Shown: positions 44,009 to 52,701 of the stretch, piece by piece | How positions within the stretch are numbered: the first letter of the stretch is position 1 | Layout of the letters: every line of letters starts with the position of its first letter | NCBI GenBank assembly: GCA_001798885.1 | Contig: MGQW01000092.1 | Location: 22,284 to 86,283 of the forward strand | Length of the DNA: 64,000 bases | From: Deltaproteobacteria bacterium RBG_16_64_85 | GTDB lineage: Bacteria > Desulfobacterota > Deferrimicrobia > Deferrimicrobiales > Deferrimicrobiaceae | Direction of reading: 5' to 3' | Notes under the pieces: model-generated | The model's input: only the letters and a program-made list of their open reading frames with translations | What the model was told of the DNA's origin: nothing | Databases searched by the model: none | Translations under genes and position numbers: made by a program

Positions 44009-44059
44009 CCACGGATTCAACACCACGGATTCCACACCGCGGATTCCCACCGCGGATTC
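44009..44059. repeat. Four tandem CCRCGGATTC units
   Basis: Copies at 44009-44018, 44023-44032, 44037-44046 and 44050-44059, so the period is 14, 14 and 13 bases. The first two read CCACGGATTC, the last two CCGCGGATTC. Units too short and too close for a CRISPR array. Confidence 0.75.
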
Positions 44060-44148
44060 CCAATATTCCCGCCCGGACTTCCCTTTCCCCCGTTCCCGGC
44101 GGCGGGGTACAATGTGCGGTGAATTCAGCGATCGATCAGAGGGTGTTC

Positions 44149-45054
44149 GTGAGGGAAGGGCTGGTCTACACGGTCCCGCGCAGGCTGGAAGGATGCCGGC
44201 TGGACCGGTTTCTTCGGAAGATGATGCACGACCTGCCTGCAAAGAGCGTCCGGTTTGCGATCGATGCCGGGGACGTTGCCGTGGGCCTGGAGGAGGGGAA
44301 GAAAGGGTGCTCCCTCCAGGCCGGGGACGAGGTCGTCGTCCGGAAGATCGCGGAACGGGAGGACTGGCTTCCCGTTCCCGGAAATCTCCCCGGCGCCTCC
44401 GTTCTTTACGCCGACGCCGATGTTGCGGTGCTCTCCAAGCCCGCTGACGTGCACACCGAGCCGCAGCGTCCGATGGAGATGGGGACCCTTGCGGGAGTTC
44501 TCCGGTTCCTCTATCCGATCGTGGCAGAAATCTCGAAGGAGCCGGGCCTCACGCTCCTTACCCGTCTCGACTACGCTACGAGCGGTGCGGTGCCGGCGGC
44601 GCTTTCCCCGGAGGCGTTCAAGTTCCTCGCAAGGGAGAGGGAAAAGGGGCGGATCGTAAAAACGTATGCCTGCCTCGTGAAGGGACGGCTGGAAAAGGAG
44701 ATGTCGCTGTCCTACCTGCTGGAGACTGCAGGAGGGGAGAAGGTCAGGGTCCGGAGAGAACGGAACGAGGAAGACCCTCACTACTGGACCGCCGTCCTGC
44801 CGGTCCGTCCGGCGGGTGAATGTACCTTCGTTCGGGCGGTCATTTCCAAGGGGAAGCGCCACCAGATACGTGCGCACCTGGCGGCAGCGGGTTTTCCGAT
44901 CGTGGGGGACAGGCGCTACGGCGCGGTTCCCCCGGAGGGGCCGGGGAAATGCCGGCTGATGCTGCACGCGGAGGAAGTCCGGTTCGCCCGCCCGGCGACG
45001 AAAGAGCTTCTCCGGGTGGTTGCGCCCTTGCCGGTGGAATTCGAGGCTATTTGA
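44149..45054 (+). CDS. RluA-family pseudouridine synthase
   Basis: 301 residues. An S4-like N-terminus (YTVPRRLEGCRLDRFLRKMM) precedes the catalytic domain: VAVLSKPADVHTEP, LLTRLDYATSG with the catalytic Asp, KTYACLVKG and KRHQIRAHLAAAGFPIVGD. It isomerises uridine in rRNA or tRNA; the exact target is unclear. GTG 44149 has GAGGG five bases upstream; GTGs at 44119 and 44143 are alternatives. Sequence further upstream in this frame is repeats, not protein. Confidence 0.9.
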   Translation: MREGLVYTVPRRLEGCRLDRFLRKMMHDLPAKSVRFAIDAGDVAVGLEEGKKGCSLQAGDEVVVRKIAEREDWLPVPGNLPGASVLYADADVAVLSKPADVHTEPQRPMEMGTLAGVLRFLYPIVAEISKEPGLTLLTRLDYATSGAVPAALSPEAFKFLAREREKGRIVKTYACLVKGRLEKEMSLSYLLETAGGEKVRVRRERNEEDPHYWTAVLPVRPAGECTFVRAVISKGKRHQIRAHLAAAGFPIVGDRRYGAVPPEGPGKCRLMLHAEEVRFARPATKELLRVVAPLPVEFEAI

Positions 45055-45532
45055 GGAGTTCGAGGCGGGATTCGAGATCCTGCAGCATCTGCCGGTCCTC
45101 GGGAAGTTCCGCCTGGTATTTCCTGACCAGCTCCAGGTCTCCCGGGTCGATGACGCGCCTGCGGTCCGGATTCAGGGCCAGGTTCTGCCGGTCCTCGACG
45201 AACCGGATCAGCTTTTCCTTGGCTGCGATCTTGGCTTTCAACTGCTCCGCCTGGGAGGCCAGTGCTTCCTTCCCCATTGCCGCCTCGGCGGCTTCGTCTT
45301 TCGGGGACGGCGCGGGAGCAGGAGGGGGCGGAACGGAAGGGAGCGGTTCCGCCGTGCGGGGAGCCTCGCGGATCACCATCGTTGCCTTGCCTCGGGACCC
45401 GGAGGGAATATTCGAGAGATCGTCGGTGAAATGGATCGCGCCCGTCTCGTCTTCCCACTTGTAGATGTCGGCCCGGGAGTCGGCGGCGATCAGCATCAGA
45501 AGGGCCATGGCGACGATCGCGCAGCGTCTCAT
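45047..45532 (-). CDS. Secreted DUF4124-domain coiled-coil protein
   Basis: 161 residues with a signal peptide (about 1-21, IVAMALLMLIAADSRA). ADIYKWEDETGAIHFTDDLSNIP is the DUF4124 signature, a small domain of unknown function in secreted proteobacterial proteins. A Pro/Ala linker (~55-75) and a charged coiled coil (~80-160) follow. ATG 45532 chosen because the signal peptide begins there; longer versions add non-hydrophobic residues. Convergent with the pseudouridine synthase, overlapping by eight bases. Confidence 0.82.
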   Translation of the reverse strand: MRRCAIVAMALLMLIAADSRADIYKWEDETGAIHFTDDLSNIPSGSRGKATMVIREAPRTAEPLPSVPPPPAPAPSPKDEAAEAAMGKEALASQAEQLKAKIAAKEKLIRFVEDRQNLALNPDRRRVIDPGDLELVRKYQAELPEDRQMLQDLESRLELLK

Positions 45533-45657
45533 TTGTAATGAACCTCCGTACCGACGCATCCATACCTGATCTGATAATACAATAGGCGATCCGGTGAAAT
45601 CCACCGGAGGGGCGGGTGCGCCGGCAGGATCGAAAATGATTTTTGGTTCGGATTCCT

Positions 45658-45671
45658 GTTAGGGACCTAAC
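45658..45671. promoter_or_regulatory. Inverted repeat GTTAGG-GA-CCTAAC before the Liv operon
   Basis: Six-base perfect arms with a two-base spacer, 51 bases upstream of the operon's -35. A plausible operator or activator site for the transporter cluster. Confidence 0.4.
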
Positions 45672-45721
45672 CCGATGATAAATAAGGTTCGGTCTCCAAT
45701 GCGAAAATTCCAAACAATGGT

Positions 45722-45750
45722 TTGCAAATGAGCGGGGGATTGCCTATAGT
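45722..45750 (+). promoter_or_regulatory. sigma-70 promoter of the Liv/acyl-CoA ligase operon
   Basis: TTGCAA (45722-45727), 17-bp spacer, TATAGT (45745-45750), with a start near 45757. This decides the livG start: candidate starts at 45722 and 45728 lie within the promoter itself. Confidence 0.65.
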
Positions 45751-45778
45751 GCTTTCTGATCATCTCGAGGGAAACCCA

Positions 45779-46570
45779 TTGCCATTGCTTAGGATCGACG
45801 AAATCCATCTGTCGTTCGGCGGCGTCAAAGCCATCAATGGCTTCTCTACCGGCGTCGAGAAGGGAAAGATCCACGCTATCATAGGTCCCAACGGTGCGGG
45901 CAAGACGTCGATCTTCAACTGCATCTCCTGCGTCTACAAGCCGCAGCAAGGGGCGATCTACTTCGAGGGCAGCAAGATCACCGGGATGCACCCGGACCGG
46001 ATCGCCCGGCTCGGCATCGCCCGGACGTTCCAGAACATCGCGCTCTTCCATCACATGACGGTGCTCGACAACCTGATGCTCGGCCGGCACCTGTTCCTGA
46101 AGCGTGGCTTCTTCGCCGGCGGGATCTACCTGGGACCGGCACGGACCGAGGAGATCGAAAACCGCAAGGCGGTCGAGGACATCGTCGATTTCCTGGAGAT
46201 CGAGAACATCCGCAAGAAGCCGGTCGGGACGCTGGCCTACGGGCTGCGCAAGCGCGTGGAGCTCGCCCGCGCCCTCTCCCTCAAGCCGAAGCTCCTCCTG
46301 CTCGACGAGCCGATGGCCGGAATGAACCTGGAGGAGAAGGAAGACATGGCGCGGTTCATCCTCGACATCAACGAGGAGTGGGGCGTGACGATCCTCCTGA
46401 TCGAGCACGACCTCGGGGTGGTGATGGACATCAGCCAACGCGTGAGCGTACTGGACTTCGGCGTGAAGATCTCCGAAGGAGTGCCGGCCGAGGTGGCGAA
46501 GGACCCCCACGTGATCCGCGCCTACATCGGCGAGGAAGACGACTTCCTCCGGAAACTGGAGGAGCGGTGA
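45779..46570 (+). CDS. livG: Branched-chain amino acid-type ABC transporter ATPase LivG
   Basis: 263 residues. Walker A IIGPNGAGKTSIFNC, LIV-family Q-loop region ARTFQNIALFHHMTVLDNL, degenerate signature LAYGLRKRVELARAL and Walker B LLLLDEPMAGMN are intact. The TTG at 45779 (MPLLRIDEIHLSFGGVKAI) fits the family, has GAGGG seven bases upstream and lies after the mapped promoter. First gene of the operon; the next encodes a fatty-acid-type CoA ligase, so the substrate may not be an amino acid. Confidence 0.92.
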   Translation: MPLLRIDEIHLSFGGVKAINGFSTGVEKGKIHAIIGPNGAGKTSIFNCISCVYKPQQGAIYFEGSKITGMHPDRIARLGIARTFQNIALFHHMTVLDNLMLGRHLFLKRGFFAGGIYLGPARTEEIENRKAVEDIVDFLEIENIRKKPVGTLAYGLRKRVELARALSLKPKLLLLDEPMAGMNLEEKEDMARFILDINEEWGVTILLIEHDLGVVMDISQRVSVLDFGVKISEGVPAEVAKDPHVIRAYIGEEDDFLRKLEER

Positions 46571-46575
46571 CCGCG

Positions 46576-48483
46576 ATGAAGGAGGTCCTGGCCCGGTTCG
46601 ACACCTTTCCCAAGCTCCTGGCCCACAACGCGGAGCGTTTCGGGAACCGCAAGGTAGCCATGCGCGAGAAAGAGTTCGGAATCTGGCAGGAGTTCACCTG
46701 GAAGGAATACCACGACCACGTCAAATACTTCTCGCTGGGGCTGGTGTCGCTTGGGCTCGCTCCCGGCGACAAGGTCGCCATCATCGGGGACAACCGGCCG
46801 GAGTGGGTCTGGGCGGAGGTGGCGGCGCAGGCGGCAGGCGCCGTCCCGCTGGGGCTTTACCAGGACTCCACCCTGAAGGAGGTCGGCTACGTCATCGACC
46901 ACTCCGACTCCACGTTCGTGGTGGCCGAAGACCAGGAGCAGGTGGACAAGATCCTCGACATGAAGGAGCAGCTCCCCAAGGTACGATACATCGTTTATAC
47001 CGACCCTCGCGGGATGCGCAGCTACAAGGAGCCGTTTCTCCTCGACTTCAAGGAGGTGGAGAACTTCGGCCGGGAGCTCGAGCAGAGGGAGCCGGAGCTC
47101 TATGAAAAGAAGGTCGCGGCGTCGAAGCTCGAGGACCTCGCCCTCATCTGCTACACCTCCGGGACGACCGGCTTCCCGAAGGGGGCGATGCTTTCTTTCC
47201 GGAACCTCCTCACGATGGCGGCGAACCTGATGGAGGTCGACCCCAAGGGGGAAAAGGATGAGTTCGTCTCCTTCCTCCCGCTGGCCTGGATCGGGGAGCA
47301 GATGATGTGCCTCTCCAGCGCTCTCCTGACCGGGTTCACCGTGAACTTCCCGGAGAAGCCCGAAACCGTGCAGGAGAACATCCGCGAGGTCGGCCCCACC
47401 ATCATGTTCTCCCCGCCCCGGATCTGGGAAAACATGACCTCCACGGTCCAGGTGAAAGTCATGGACGCCTCCCGGCTGAAGCGGGCGATGTACAACTGGG
47501 CGGTCCCCGTGGGATACGAGTACGCCGACACGATCTTCCGGAAGCGGACCCCCTCGTTCGGGCTGCTCCTGCGGCACCGGCTGGCCTATTACCTCGTGTT
47601 CCGGGCGCTGAAGGACCGGCTCGGCCTGCTGCGGATCCGGACCGCATCGACCGGCGGCGCGGCGCTGGGGCCCGACGTCTTCAAGTTCTTCAACGCGATG
47701 GGGGTCAACCTCAAGCAGATCTACGGGCAGACGGAGATCTCCGGCATTTCCTGCATCCACCGGGAGGGGGACATCAACTTCGACTCCGTGGGCAAGCCGA
47801 TCCCCGAGACCGAGGTCACCCTCTCCGAGACGGGGGAGATCCTCTCCCGCAGCCCGTCGGTGTTCCTGGGCTACTATAAGAACCCGGAGGAGACGGAGAA
47901 GACGCTTGCGGGCGGCTGGCTGCACTCGGGCGACGCCGGCTACTTCACGGAAGACGGGCACCTGATCGTCATCGACCGCGTCAAGGACGTGATGCACCTG
48001 AACGACGGCACCCGGTTCTCCCCCCAGTTCATCGAGAACAAGCTGAAATTCTCACCCTACATCAAGGAGTGCGTCTGCCTGGGGAACGAGCGGGACTTCA
48101 TCGCCTCGATGATCTGCATCGACTACCCCAATGTCGGAAAGTGGGCGGAGAACCGGAGGATCAACTACACGACCTACACGGATCTTGCGGGGAAGCCCGA
48201 AGTCGTCGACCTGATCGCGAAAGAGATAGCCAAGGTCAACGAGACGCTTCCGGCGACGACGAGGATCCGGAAATTTCTTCTCCTGTACAAGGAGCTGGAT
48301 GCCGACGACGACGAACTGACGCGCACGCGGAAAGTGCGGCGGGCCTTCGTCGGGGATCGGTACAAGCACGTGATCGAGGAGATGTACGCCGGACAGACGG
48401 CGATCCCGATCGACGCCGTGATCAAGTACCAGGACGGCAAGACGTCGAACATCAAGACGACGCTCGTCGTCAAGGACATGTAG
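46576..48483 (+). CDS. Long-chain-type acyl-CoA synthetase (AMP-binding)
   Basis: 635 residues. ANL-family motifs: ICYTSGTTGFPKGAML (A3, P-loop), YGQTEISG (A5), GWLHSGDAGYF and IDRVKDVMHLNDGTRFSP (A7/A8), and the C-terminal RTRKVRRAFV with the A10 Lys. It most resembles long-chain (FadD15/bubblegum-like) ligases that adenylate a carboxylic acid and form its CoA thioester. ATG 46576; GTG 46567 overlapping the livG stop is the alternative. Its position between livG and livH suggests it activates the imported acid. Confidence 0.9.
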   Translation: MKEVLARFDTFPKLLAHNAERFGNRKVAMREKEFGIWQEFTWKEYHDHVKYFSLGLVSLGLAPGDKVAIIGDNRPEWVWAEVAAQAAGAVPLGLYQDSTLKEVGYVIDHSDSTFVVAEDQEQVDKILDMKEQLPKVRYIVYTDPRGMRSYKEPFLLDFKEVENFGRELEQREPELYEKKVAASKLEDLALICYTSGTTGFPKGAMLSFRNLLTMAANLMEVDPKGEKDEFVSFLPLAWIGEQMMCLSSALLTGFTVNFPEKPETVQENIREVGPTIMFSPPRIWENMTSTVQVKVMDASRLKRAMYNWAVPVGYEYADTIFRKRTPSFGLLLRHRLAYYLVFRALKDRLGLLRIRTASTGGAALGPDVFKFFNAMGVNLKQIYGQTEISGISCIHREGDINFDSVGKPIPETEVTLSETGEILSRSPSVFLGYYKNPEETEKTLAGGWLHSGDAGYFTEDGHLIVIDRVKDVMHLNDGTRFSPQFIENKLKFSPYIKECVCLGNERDFIASMICIDYPNVGKWAENRRINYTTYTDLAGKPEVVDLIAKEIAKVNETLPATTRIRKFLLLYKELDADDDELTRTRKVRRAFVGDRYKHVIEEMYAGQTAIPIDAVIKYQDGKTSNIKTTLVVKDM

Positions 48484-48492
48484 GGGGCGACG

Positions 48493-49389
48493 ATGACAAT
48501 GCAATACCTGCTGCAGCTCGTCATCAGCGGCCTGGTCATCGGCAGCATCTACTCGGCGGTAGCGCTGGGGTTCACCATCATCTACAAGTCGACGCGCGTC
48601 GTGAACTTCGCGCAGGGCGAGCTGCTGATGGTGGGAGCCTACGTCTGCTTCGCCTTCGTCGTGCAGATGGGAGTGCCGTTCTGGGCGGCCCTCCTGCTGA
48701 CGGTCCTGTTCGGGATGGTCCTGGCCCTCTTCGTGGAACGGTTGATCCTTCGGCCGATGATCGGGGAGCCGATCATTTCCATCATCATGGTCACCATCGG
48801 GCTCGCGCTGGTGTTCCGTTCGATCGTCTCGGCAGTCTGGGGAACCGAGATCCTTGTCTACGAGCCGAAGCTGTTTCCCCAGGAGATGCTGACGATCGCG
48901 GGGCTCCCCGTCTCCCTCGAGTTCGTGTGGTGCTTCGTCCTGTCGCTGTTCCTCCTGGCGGTGTTCTCCGTGTTCTTCAAATATTCCAAGGCGGGCGTCG
49001 CGATGCGGGCCACCGCCTTCAGCCAGCAGGTCGCGCAGTCGATGGGGATCTCGGTCAAGCAGATATTCGCCCTCTCCTGGATCATCTCCGCGGTCGTCTC
49101 CGGGATCGGAGGGGTGCTCATCGGGAACATCAACGGGATCAACAGCTCCCTCTACCACTTCGGGCTCAAGGTCTTCCCCGCGACGATCCTCGGCGGGCTG
49201 GACTCCATCCTGGGCGCCGCCCTGGGAGGGCTGATCGTCGGTGTCCTGGAAAACCTGTCCGACGGGTTCTGCAAAGCATATTTCGATTTGAGCGGAGTCA
49301 AGGAGGTCGCGCCGTACGTCTTTCTGGTCATCATCCTCATGATCAAGCCTTACGGGCTGTTCGGGACGAAGGAAATCGAGCGCGTCTGA
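48493..49389 (+). CDS. livH: Liv-type ABC transporter permease LivH
   Basis: 298 residues with about eight membrane spans. GLVIGSIYSAVALGFTIIYK, RVVNFAQGELLMVGAY and LIGNINGINSSLYHFGLKVF are LivH signatures. Inner-membrane channel half, pairing with the LivM product. GGGGGCGACG precedes ATG. Confidence 0.94.
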   Translation: MTMQYLLQLVISGLVIGSIYSAVALGFTIIYKSTRVVNFAQGELLMVGAYVCFAFVVQMGVPFWAALLLTVLFGMVLALFVERLILRPMIGEPIISIIMVTIGLALVFRSIVSAVWGTEILVYEPKLFPQEMLTIAGLPVSLEFVWCFVLSLFLLAVFSVFFKYSKAGVAMRATAFSQQVAQSMGISVKQIFALSWIISAVVSGIGGVLIGNINGINSSLYHFGLKVFPATILGGLDSILGAALGGLIVGVLENLSDGFCKAYFDLSGVKEVAPYVFLVIILMIKPYGLFGTKEIERV

Positions 49390-49421
49390 AGATGCCGGCG
49401 CGACGGTAAGGAAAGGAACGG

Positions 49422-50468
49422 ATGCATTACTGCGGCGACTATCGAACTTCCTATGTGAAGGACGTCGAGATATTCCAGACGCCGTTTGTCAGGGTTTGCA
49501 TGGCGCTGTTTCTCGTGTTCCTGCTGGTGCTTCCGTTCCTGCTGAAGGGGGAATACCAGTGGATCCTCCTTCAGATCCTGATCGCCTCGATCGGCGCCGT
49601 CGGCATCAACATTTTGACTGGTTTCACCGGCCAGATCTCCCTGGGCCAGGGGGCGTTCCTCGGCGTGGGCGCCTATACCTCGGCCTACATCACGGCGAAA
49701 ATGGGGCTGTCGTTCTGGGTCGGGGTCCCCGCGGCCGGCATCGTAACCGCCCTGTGCGGGATGGTGTTCGGCATCCCGTCGCTGCGGCTCAAGGGCCTGT
49801 ATCTTGCCATCGCGACACTTGCCTCGCAGTTCATCCTGGAATGGATCTTCGTCCGGTGGGAGCCGGTGACGGGTGGAAGCTACGGCATCACGATCCCCCG
49901 TCCCACCCTCGCCGGTTTCACGTTCGCCTCCGACCGTTCGTACTACTTCCTCGTCCTCGTCATCGCCGTCGCGATGATCCTTTTTGCGTCCAATCTCATG
50001 CGGACCAAGACGGGGAGGGCCTTCATGGCCGTCCGGGACCATTACATCTCGGCGGAGATCATGGGGATCAGCCTGTACAAGTACCGGCTCCTCTCCTTCG
50101 GCATCTCCTCGTTCTATGCAGGGGTGGCGGGGGCCCTCTACGGACATTCGCTGAAGTTCGTGACCTCGGAGCAGTTCAACATCGAGGTTTCAGTGGTCTA
50201 TCTCGCCATGATCATCATCGGGGGGCTGGGGAGCGTTCTCGGCTCCATCTACGGCGCGATTTTCATGATCCTGCTGCCGAAGGTCCTCTCGGCGCTCACG
50301 GAGGTGGTGCAGGCCGATCTGCCGAGCATCGCACGGCTCGCCATCGCCTTCGAGCACGGGATTTTCGGCCTGATCATCGTCCTGTTCCTGATCTTCGAGC
50401 CCGACGGGCTGGCCCACCGCTGGAAGATGGTCAAGGCCTATTGGAAGCTTTATCCGTTCTCGTACTGA
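49422..50468 (+). CDS. livM: Liv-type ABC transporter permease LivM
   Basis: 348 residues. INILTGFTGQISLGQGAFLG, TYALRLKGLYLAIATLA-type region (LRLKGLYLAIATLASQF) and MAVRDHYISAEIMGISLYKY, the cytoplasmic loop contacting LivG/F, are conserved. About eight spans. Confidence 0.94.
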   Translation: MHYCGDYRTSYVKDVEIFQTPFVRVCMALFLVFLLVLPFLLKGEYQWILLQILIASIGAVGINILTGFTGQISLGQGAFLGVGAYTSAYITAKMGLSFWVGVPAAGIVTALCGMVFGIPSLRLKGLYLAIATLASQFILEWIFVRWEPVTGGSYGITIPRPTLAGFTFASDRSYYFLVLVIAVAMILFASNLMRTKTGRAFMAVRDHYISAEIMGISLYKYRLLSFGISSFYAGVAGALYGHSLKFVTSEQFNIEVSVVYLAMIIIGGLGSVLGSIYGAIFMILLPKVLSALTEVVQADLPSIARLAIAFEHGIFGLIIVLFLIFEPDGLAHRWKMVKAYWKLYPFSY

Positions 50469-50608
50469 AGGGTTGTAGTTGTGCTGGCTGCGACAGCGAA
50501 CGACGGGAAAATCGTGATGAAAGGAGGTGGGATGGCGGGGAAGGGGAGATCGGAGGGCATGGGAAACGGACCAATAACGATGGAAAAACAATTCTCAAGG
50601 AGGAAAGA

Positions 50609-51781
50609 ATGGGGAAGAACGTGATCCGGGTTGCCGCCCTTGCGGCGTGCGCACTGTTCCTAATGGCGGGCGGAACCCTCGCCGCCGACATCAAGGTCGG
50701 GCATCTGGCCGACCTTACGGGCCCGACGTCGTCGGTCGGGAACCCCTATGCCAAGGCTGTTCAGGACTACAAGGAGTACATCAACTCGAAGGGCGGGATC
50801 AACGGCAAGAAGATCGACATGCCGATGTACGACTACGCCTACGACAAGAACAAGGCGATCAACCAGTACAAGAAATACCTGGAAGAGAAGGTCGTGGCGG
50901 TCCAGGGATGGGGATCGGGGGACACCGAGGCGCTTACCGGGTTTCTGGCCCAGGACAAGATCCCCTACCTCTCCGCGTCCTACTCGGCGCACTTGACCGA
51001 CATCAACAAGGCGCCCTACAACTTCTTCATCGCCGCAGACTACACGACCCAGCTCAGGGCGGGCCTGAAGTACATCAAGGACAACTGGAAGGAGAAGAGG
51101 GCCCCGAAGGTGGCCTTCATCTACCCGAACGTCCCGTACGGAATTGCGCCCATCAAAGGGGGAAAGGAGTACGCAAAGGAGCTCGGGTTCGAGATCGTGG
51201 GGGACGAGAACGTGGATCTCAAGGCGATCGAAGCGAACTCGCAGATGCTGTCGCTCAAGAGCAAGAACGCCGATTTCGCGTGGATCGGCGGGACGACGCC
51301 CTCCACGGCCGTCGTCCTCAAGGACGCGAAGAAACTGGGACTCAAGACTAAATTCTTCGTGAACCTGTGGGGGAACGACGAGGACCTCGTCAAGATGGCG
51401 GGTGACGCGGCCGATGGCTTGATGGGCCTCCAGGCCGCCTCGATCTACGGAGAGAACGTCCCCGGCATGAAGCTGATCAAGGAGATCACCAAGGGGCAGC
51501 ACCAGAACACCCACTATATTCGCGGCTGGGTGTCCATGATGGTGTTGTGCGAGGCACTGAAGATCGCGGACAAGAAGGGGGAGCTGAACGGTCCCGGTGT
51601 CAAGGCGGCCCTCGAGACGATCAAGGATTACGACACGGGCGGGCTGACCTCCAAGATCACCTTTACCCCGGCCGATCACCGGCCGAACATGTCGGCGAAG
51701 ATCTACGAATACGAGAAAGGCAAGATGATCCTGAAAAAGACGATCGAGCTCGAGCGCAAGAAGGAGTGGCTCGGTCTGTAA
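50609..51781 (+). CDS. livK: Liv-type periplasmic substrate-binding protein
   Basis: 390 residues. Signal peptide (about 1-26, AACALFLMAGGTLAA) without a lipobox, so the product is soluble and periplasmic. Peripla_BP_6 fold: IKVGHLADLTGPTSSVG, INSKGGINGKKIDM, FIYPNVPYGIAP and NADFAWIGGTTPSTAVVLKDA. AGGAGGAAAGA gives a very strong ribosome site at ATG 50609; the longer upstream frame is a shadow of livM. A 140-bp gap separates it from livM. Confidence 0.94.
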   Translation: MGKNVIRVAALAACALFLMAGGTLAADIKVGHLADLTGPTSSVGNPYAKAVQDYKEYINSKGGINGKKIDMPMYDYAYDKNKAINQYKKYLEEKVVAVQGWGSGDTEALTGFLAQDKIPYLSASYSAHLTDINKAPYNFFIAADYTTQLRAGLKYIKDNWKEKRAPKVAFIYPNVPYGIAPIKGGKEYAKELGFEIVGDENVDLKAIEANSQMLSLKSKNADFAWIGGTTPSTAVVLKDAKKLGLKTKFFVNLWGNDEDLVKMAGDAADGLMGLQAASIYGENVPGMKLIKEITKGQHQNTHYIRGWVSMMVLCEALKIADKKGELNGPGVKAALETIKDYDTGGLTSKITFTPADHRPNMSAKIYEYEKGKMILKKTIELERKKEWLGL

Positions 51782-51853
51782 GGCGGGCGGGAGCGGGCGG
51801 GGGGGTGAAGATCCCCTCGCCCTTTTCGCAAATTCAACCGAAGGCGGGAACGC

Positions 51854-52648
51854 ATGCTCCAGGTGAACAACATCGAGGTGATCTACTCGGACGTCATCCT
51901 CGTGCTGAAGGGGCTGTCCCTCGTCGTTCCCAAGGGGCAGATCGTGGCGTTGCTCGGGGCCAACGGGGCGGGGAAGAGCACCACGCTCAAGGCGATCTCG
52001 GGACTCCTCAAGTCCGAGGAAGGCGAAGTGACCGACGGCGAGATCCTCTTCGAAGGGGAGAAGATCAATGGCCGGGACCCCGAGGAGATCGTCCGGCGGG
52101 GAGTCTTCCAGGTGATGGAGGGCCGGCGGGTGTTCGAGGACCTGAGCGTGGGGGAGAACCTCCGTTGTGGGGCGCACACCCGGAAGGACTCCGCGAACGT
52201 TAAGGCGGATTACGAGCGGGTCTACGCGTACTTTCCCAGGCTCAAGGACCGTCGCAAAGGGCTGGCAGGGTATCTTTCGGGCGGGGAGCAGCAGATGCTT
52301 GCGATCGGGCGCGCGCTCATGGCCCGGCCGAAGCTGATGCTCCTGGACGAGCCGTCGCTGGGGCTTTCCCCGCTGCTGGTCAAGGAGATCTTCGGGATCA
52401 TCAAGGACATCAACGAAAAGGAAAAGACTACGATCCTCCTGGTGGAGCAGAACGCCCGGGTGGCGCTATCCATCTCCAGCTACGGCTACATCATGGAGAA
52501 CGGGAAGGTCGTGCTCGACGGCGAAACGGAAAAGCTCGCCAACAACGAGGATGTCAAGGAATTCTACCTGGGGATGAACGAGGTCGGCGCGCGAAAGTCC
52601 TACCGCGAGGTCAAGCACTACAAGCGCCGCAAGCGCTGGCTTTCTTAA
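51854..52648 (+). CDS. livF: Liv-type ABC transporter ATPase LivF
   Basis: 264 residues. Walker A LLGANGAGKSTTLKAISGL, REGVFQVMEGRRVFEDL-type Q region (GVFQVMEGRRVFEDLSVGEN), signature YLSGGEQQMLAIGRAL and Walker B LMLLDEPSLGLSP. It is about 25 residues longer than usual at the C-terminus, ending in a basic tail (SYREVKHYKRRKRWLS) not normally present in LivF. Confidence 0.93.
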   Translation: MLQVNNIEVIYSDVILVLKGLSLVVPKGQIVALLGANGAGKSTTLKAISGLLKSEEGEVTDGEILFEGEKINGRDPEEIVRRGVFQVMEGRRVFEDLSVGENLRCGAHTRKDSANVKADYERVYAYFPRLKDRRKGLAGYLSGGEQQMLAIGRALMARPKLMLLDEPSLGLSPLLVKEIFGIIKDINEKEKTTILLVEQNARVALSISSYGYIMENGKVVLDGETEKLANNEDVKEFYLGMNEVGARKSYREVKHYKRRKRWLS

Positions 52649-52652
52649 TACC

Positions 52653-52673
52653 GGGGACGTTCTTAAACTTTTT
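52653..52673. repeat. Solo half copy of the GGGACGTTC repeat
   Basis: GGGGACGTTCTTAAACTTTT and one more T, identical to the left arm of the palindromic element at 54784-54912, with shared flank TTAATNCC on the left. It lies in the 53-bp gap between livF and the PaaK-like gene. Confidence 0.75.
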
Positions 52674-52701
52674 GATCCACCTGTTTTTCGAGGAGTGATC
52701 G

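Larger units (their letters stand above)
43717..44148. other. 430-bp structure-rich gap before the pseudouridine synthase
   Basis: Holds, in order, a possible terminator/anti-terminator element (43753-43817), a 16-bp perfect hairpin (43850-43885), a CTCCGG CAGCT CCGGAG hairpin (43921 region), the inverted repeat TGTATAC A GTATACA (43975-43989) and four tandem CCRCGGATTC units (44009-44059). No credible gene. A TACAAT at 44109-44114 could be a -10 for the next gene but lacks a -35. Confidence 0.6.

Noticed and set aside
44009..44059. CRISPR array
   Set aside because: Units are only 10 bases with 3-4 base gaps; no spacers and no cas genes.
45722..45730. TTG 45722 or ATG 45728 as the livG start
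   Set aside because: Both lie in the -35 and spacer of the best promoter, with no Shine-Dalgarno; the family start is at 45779.
50519..50625. Small open frame before livK
   Set aside because: It overlaps the strong livK ribosome site and start in another frame, with Gly/Lys/Arg-rich content and no resemblance to a known leader peptide.
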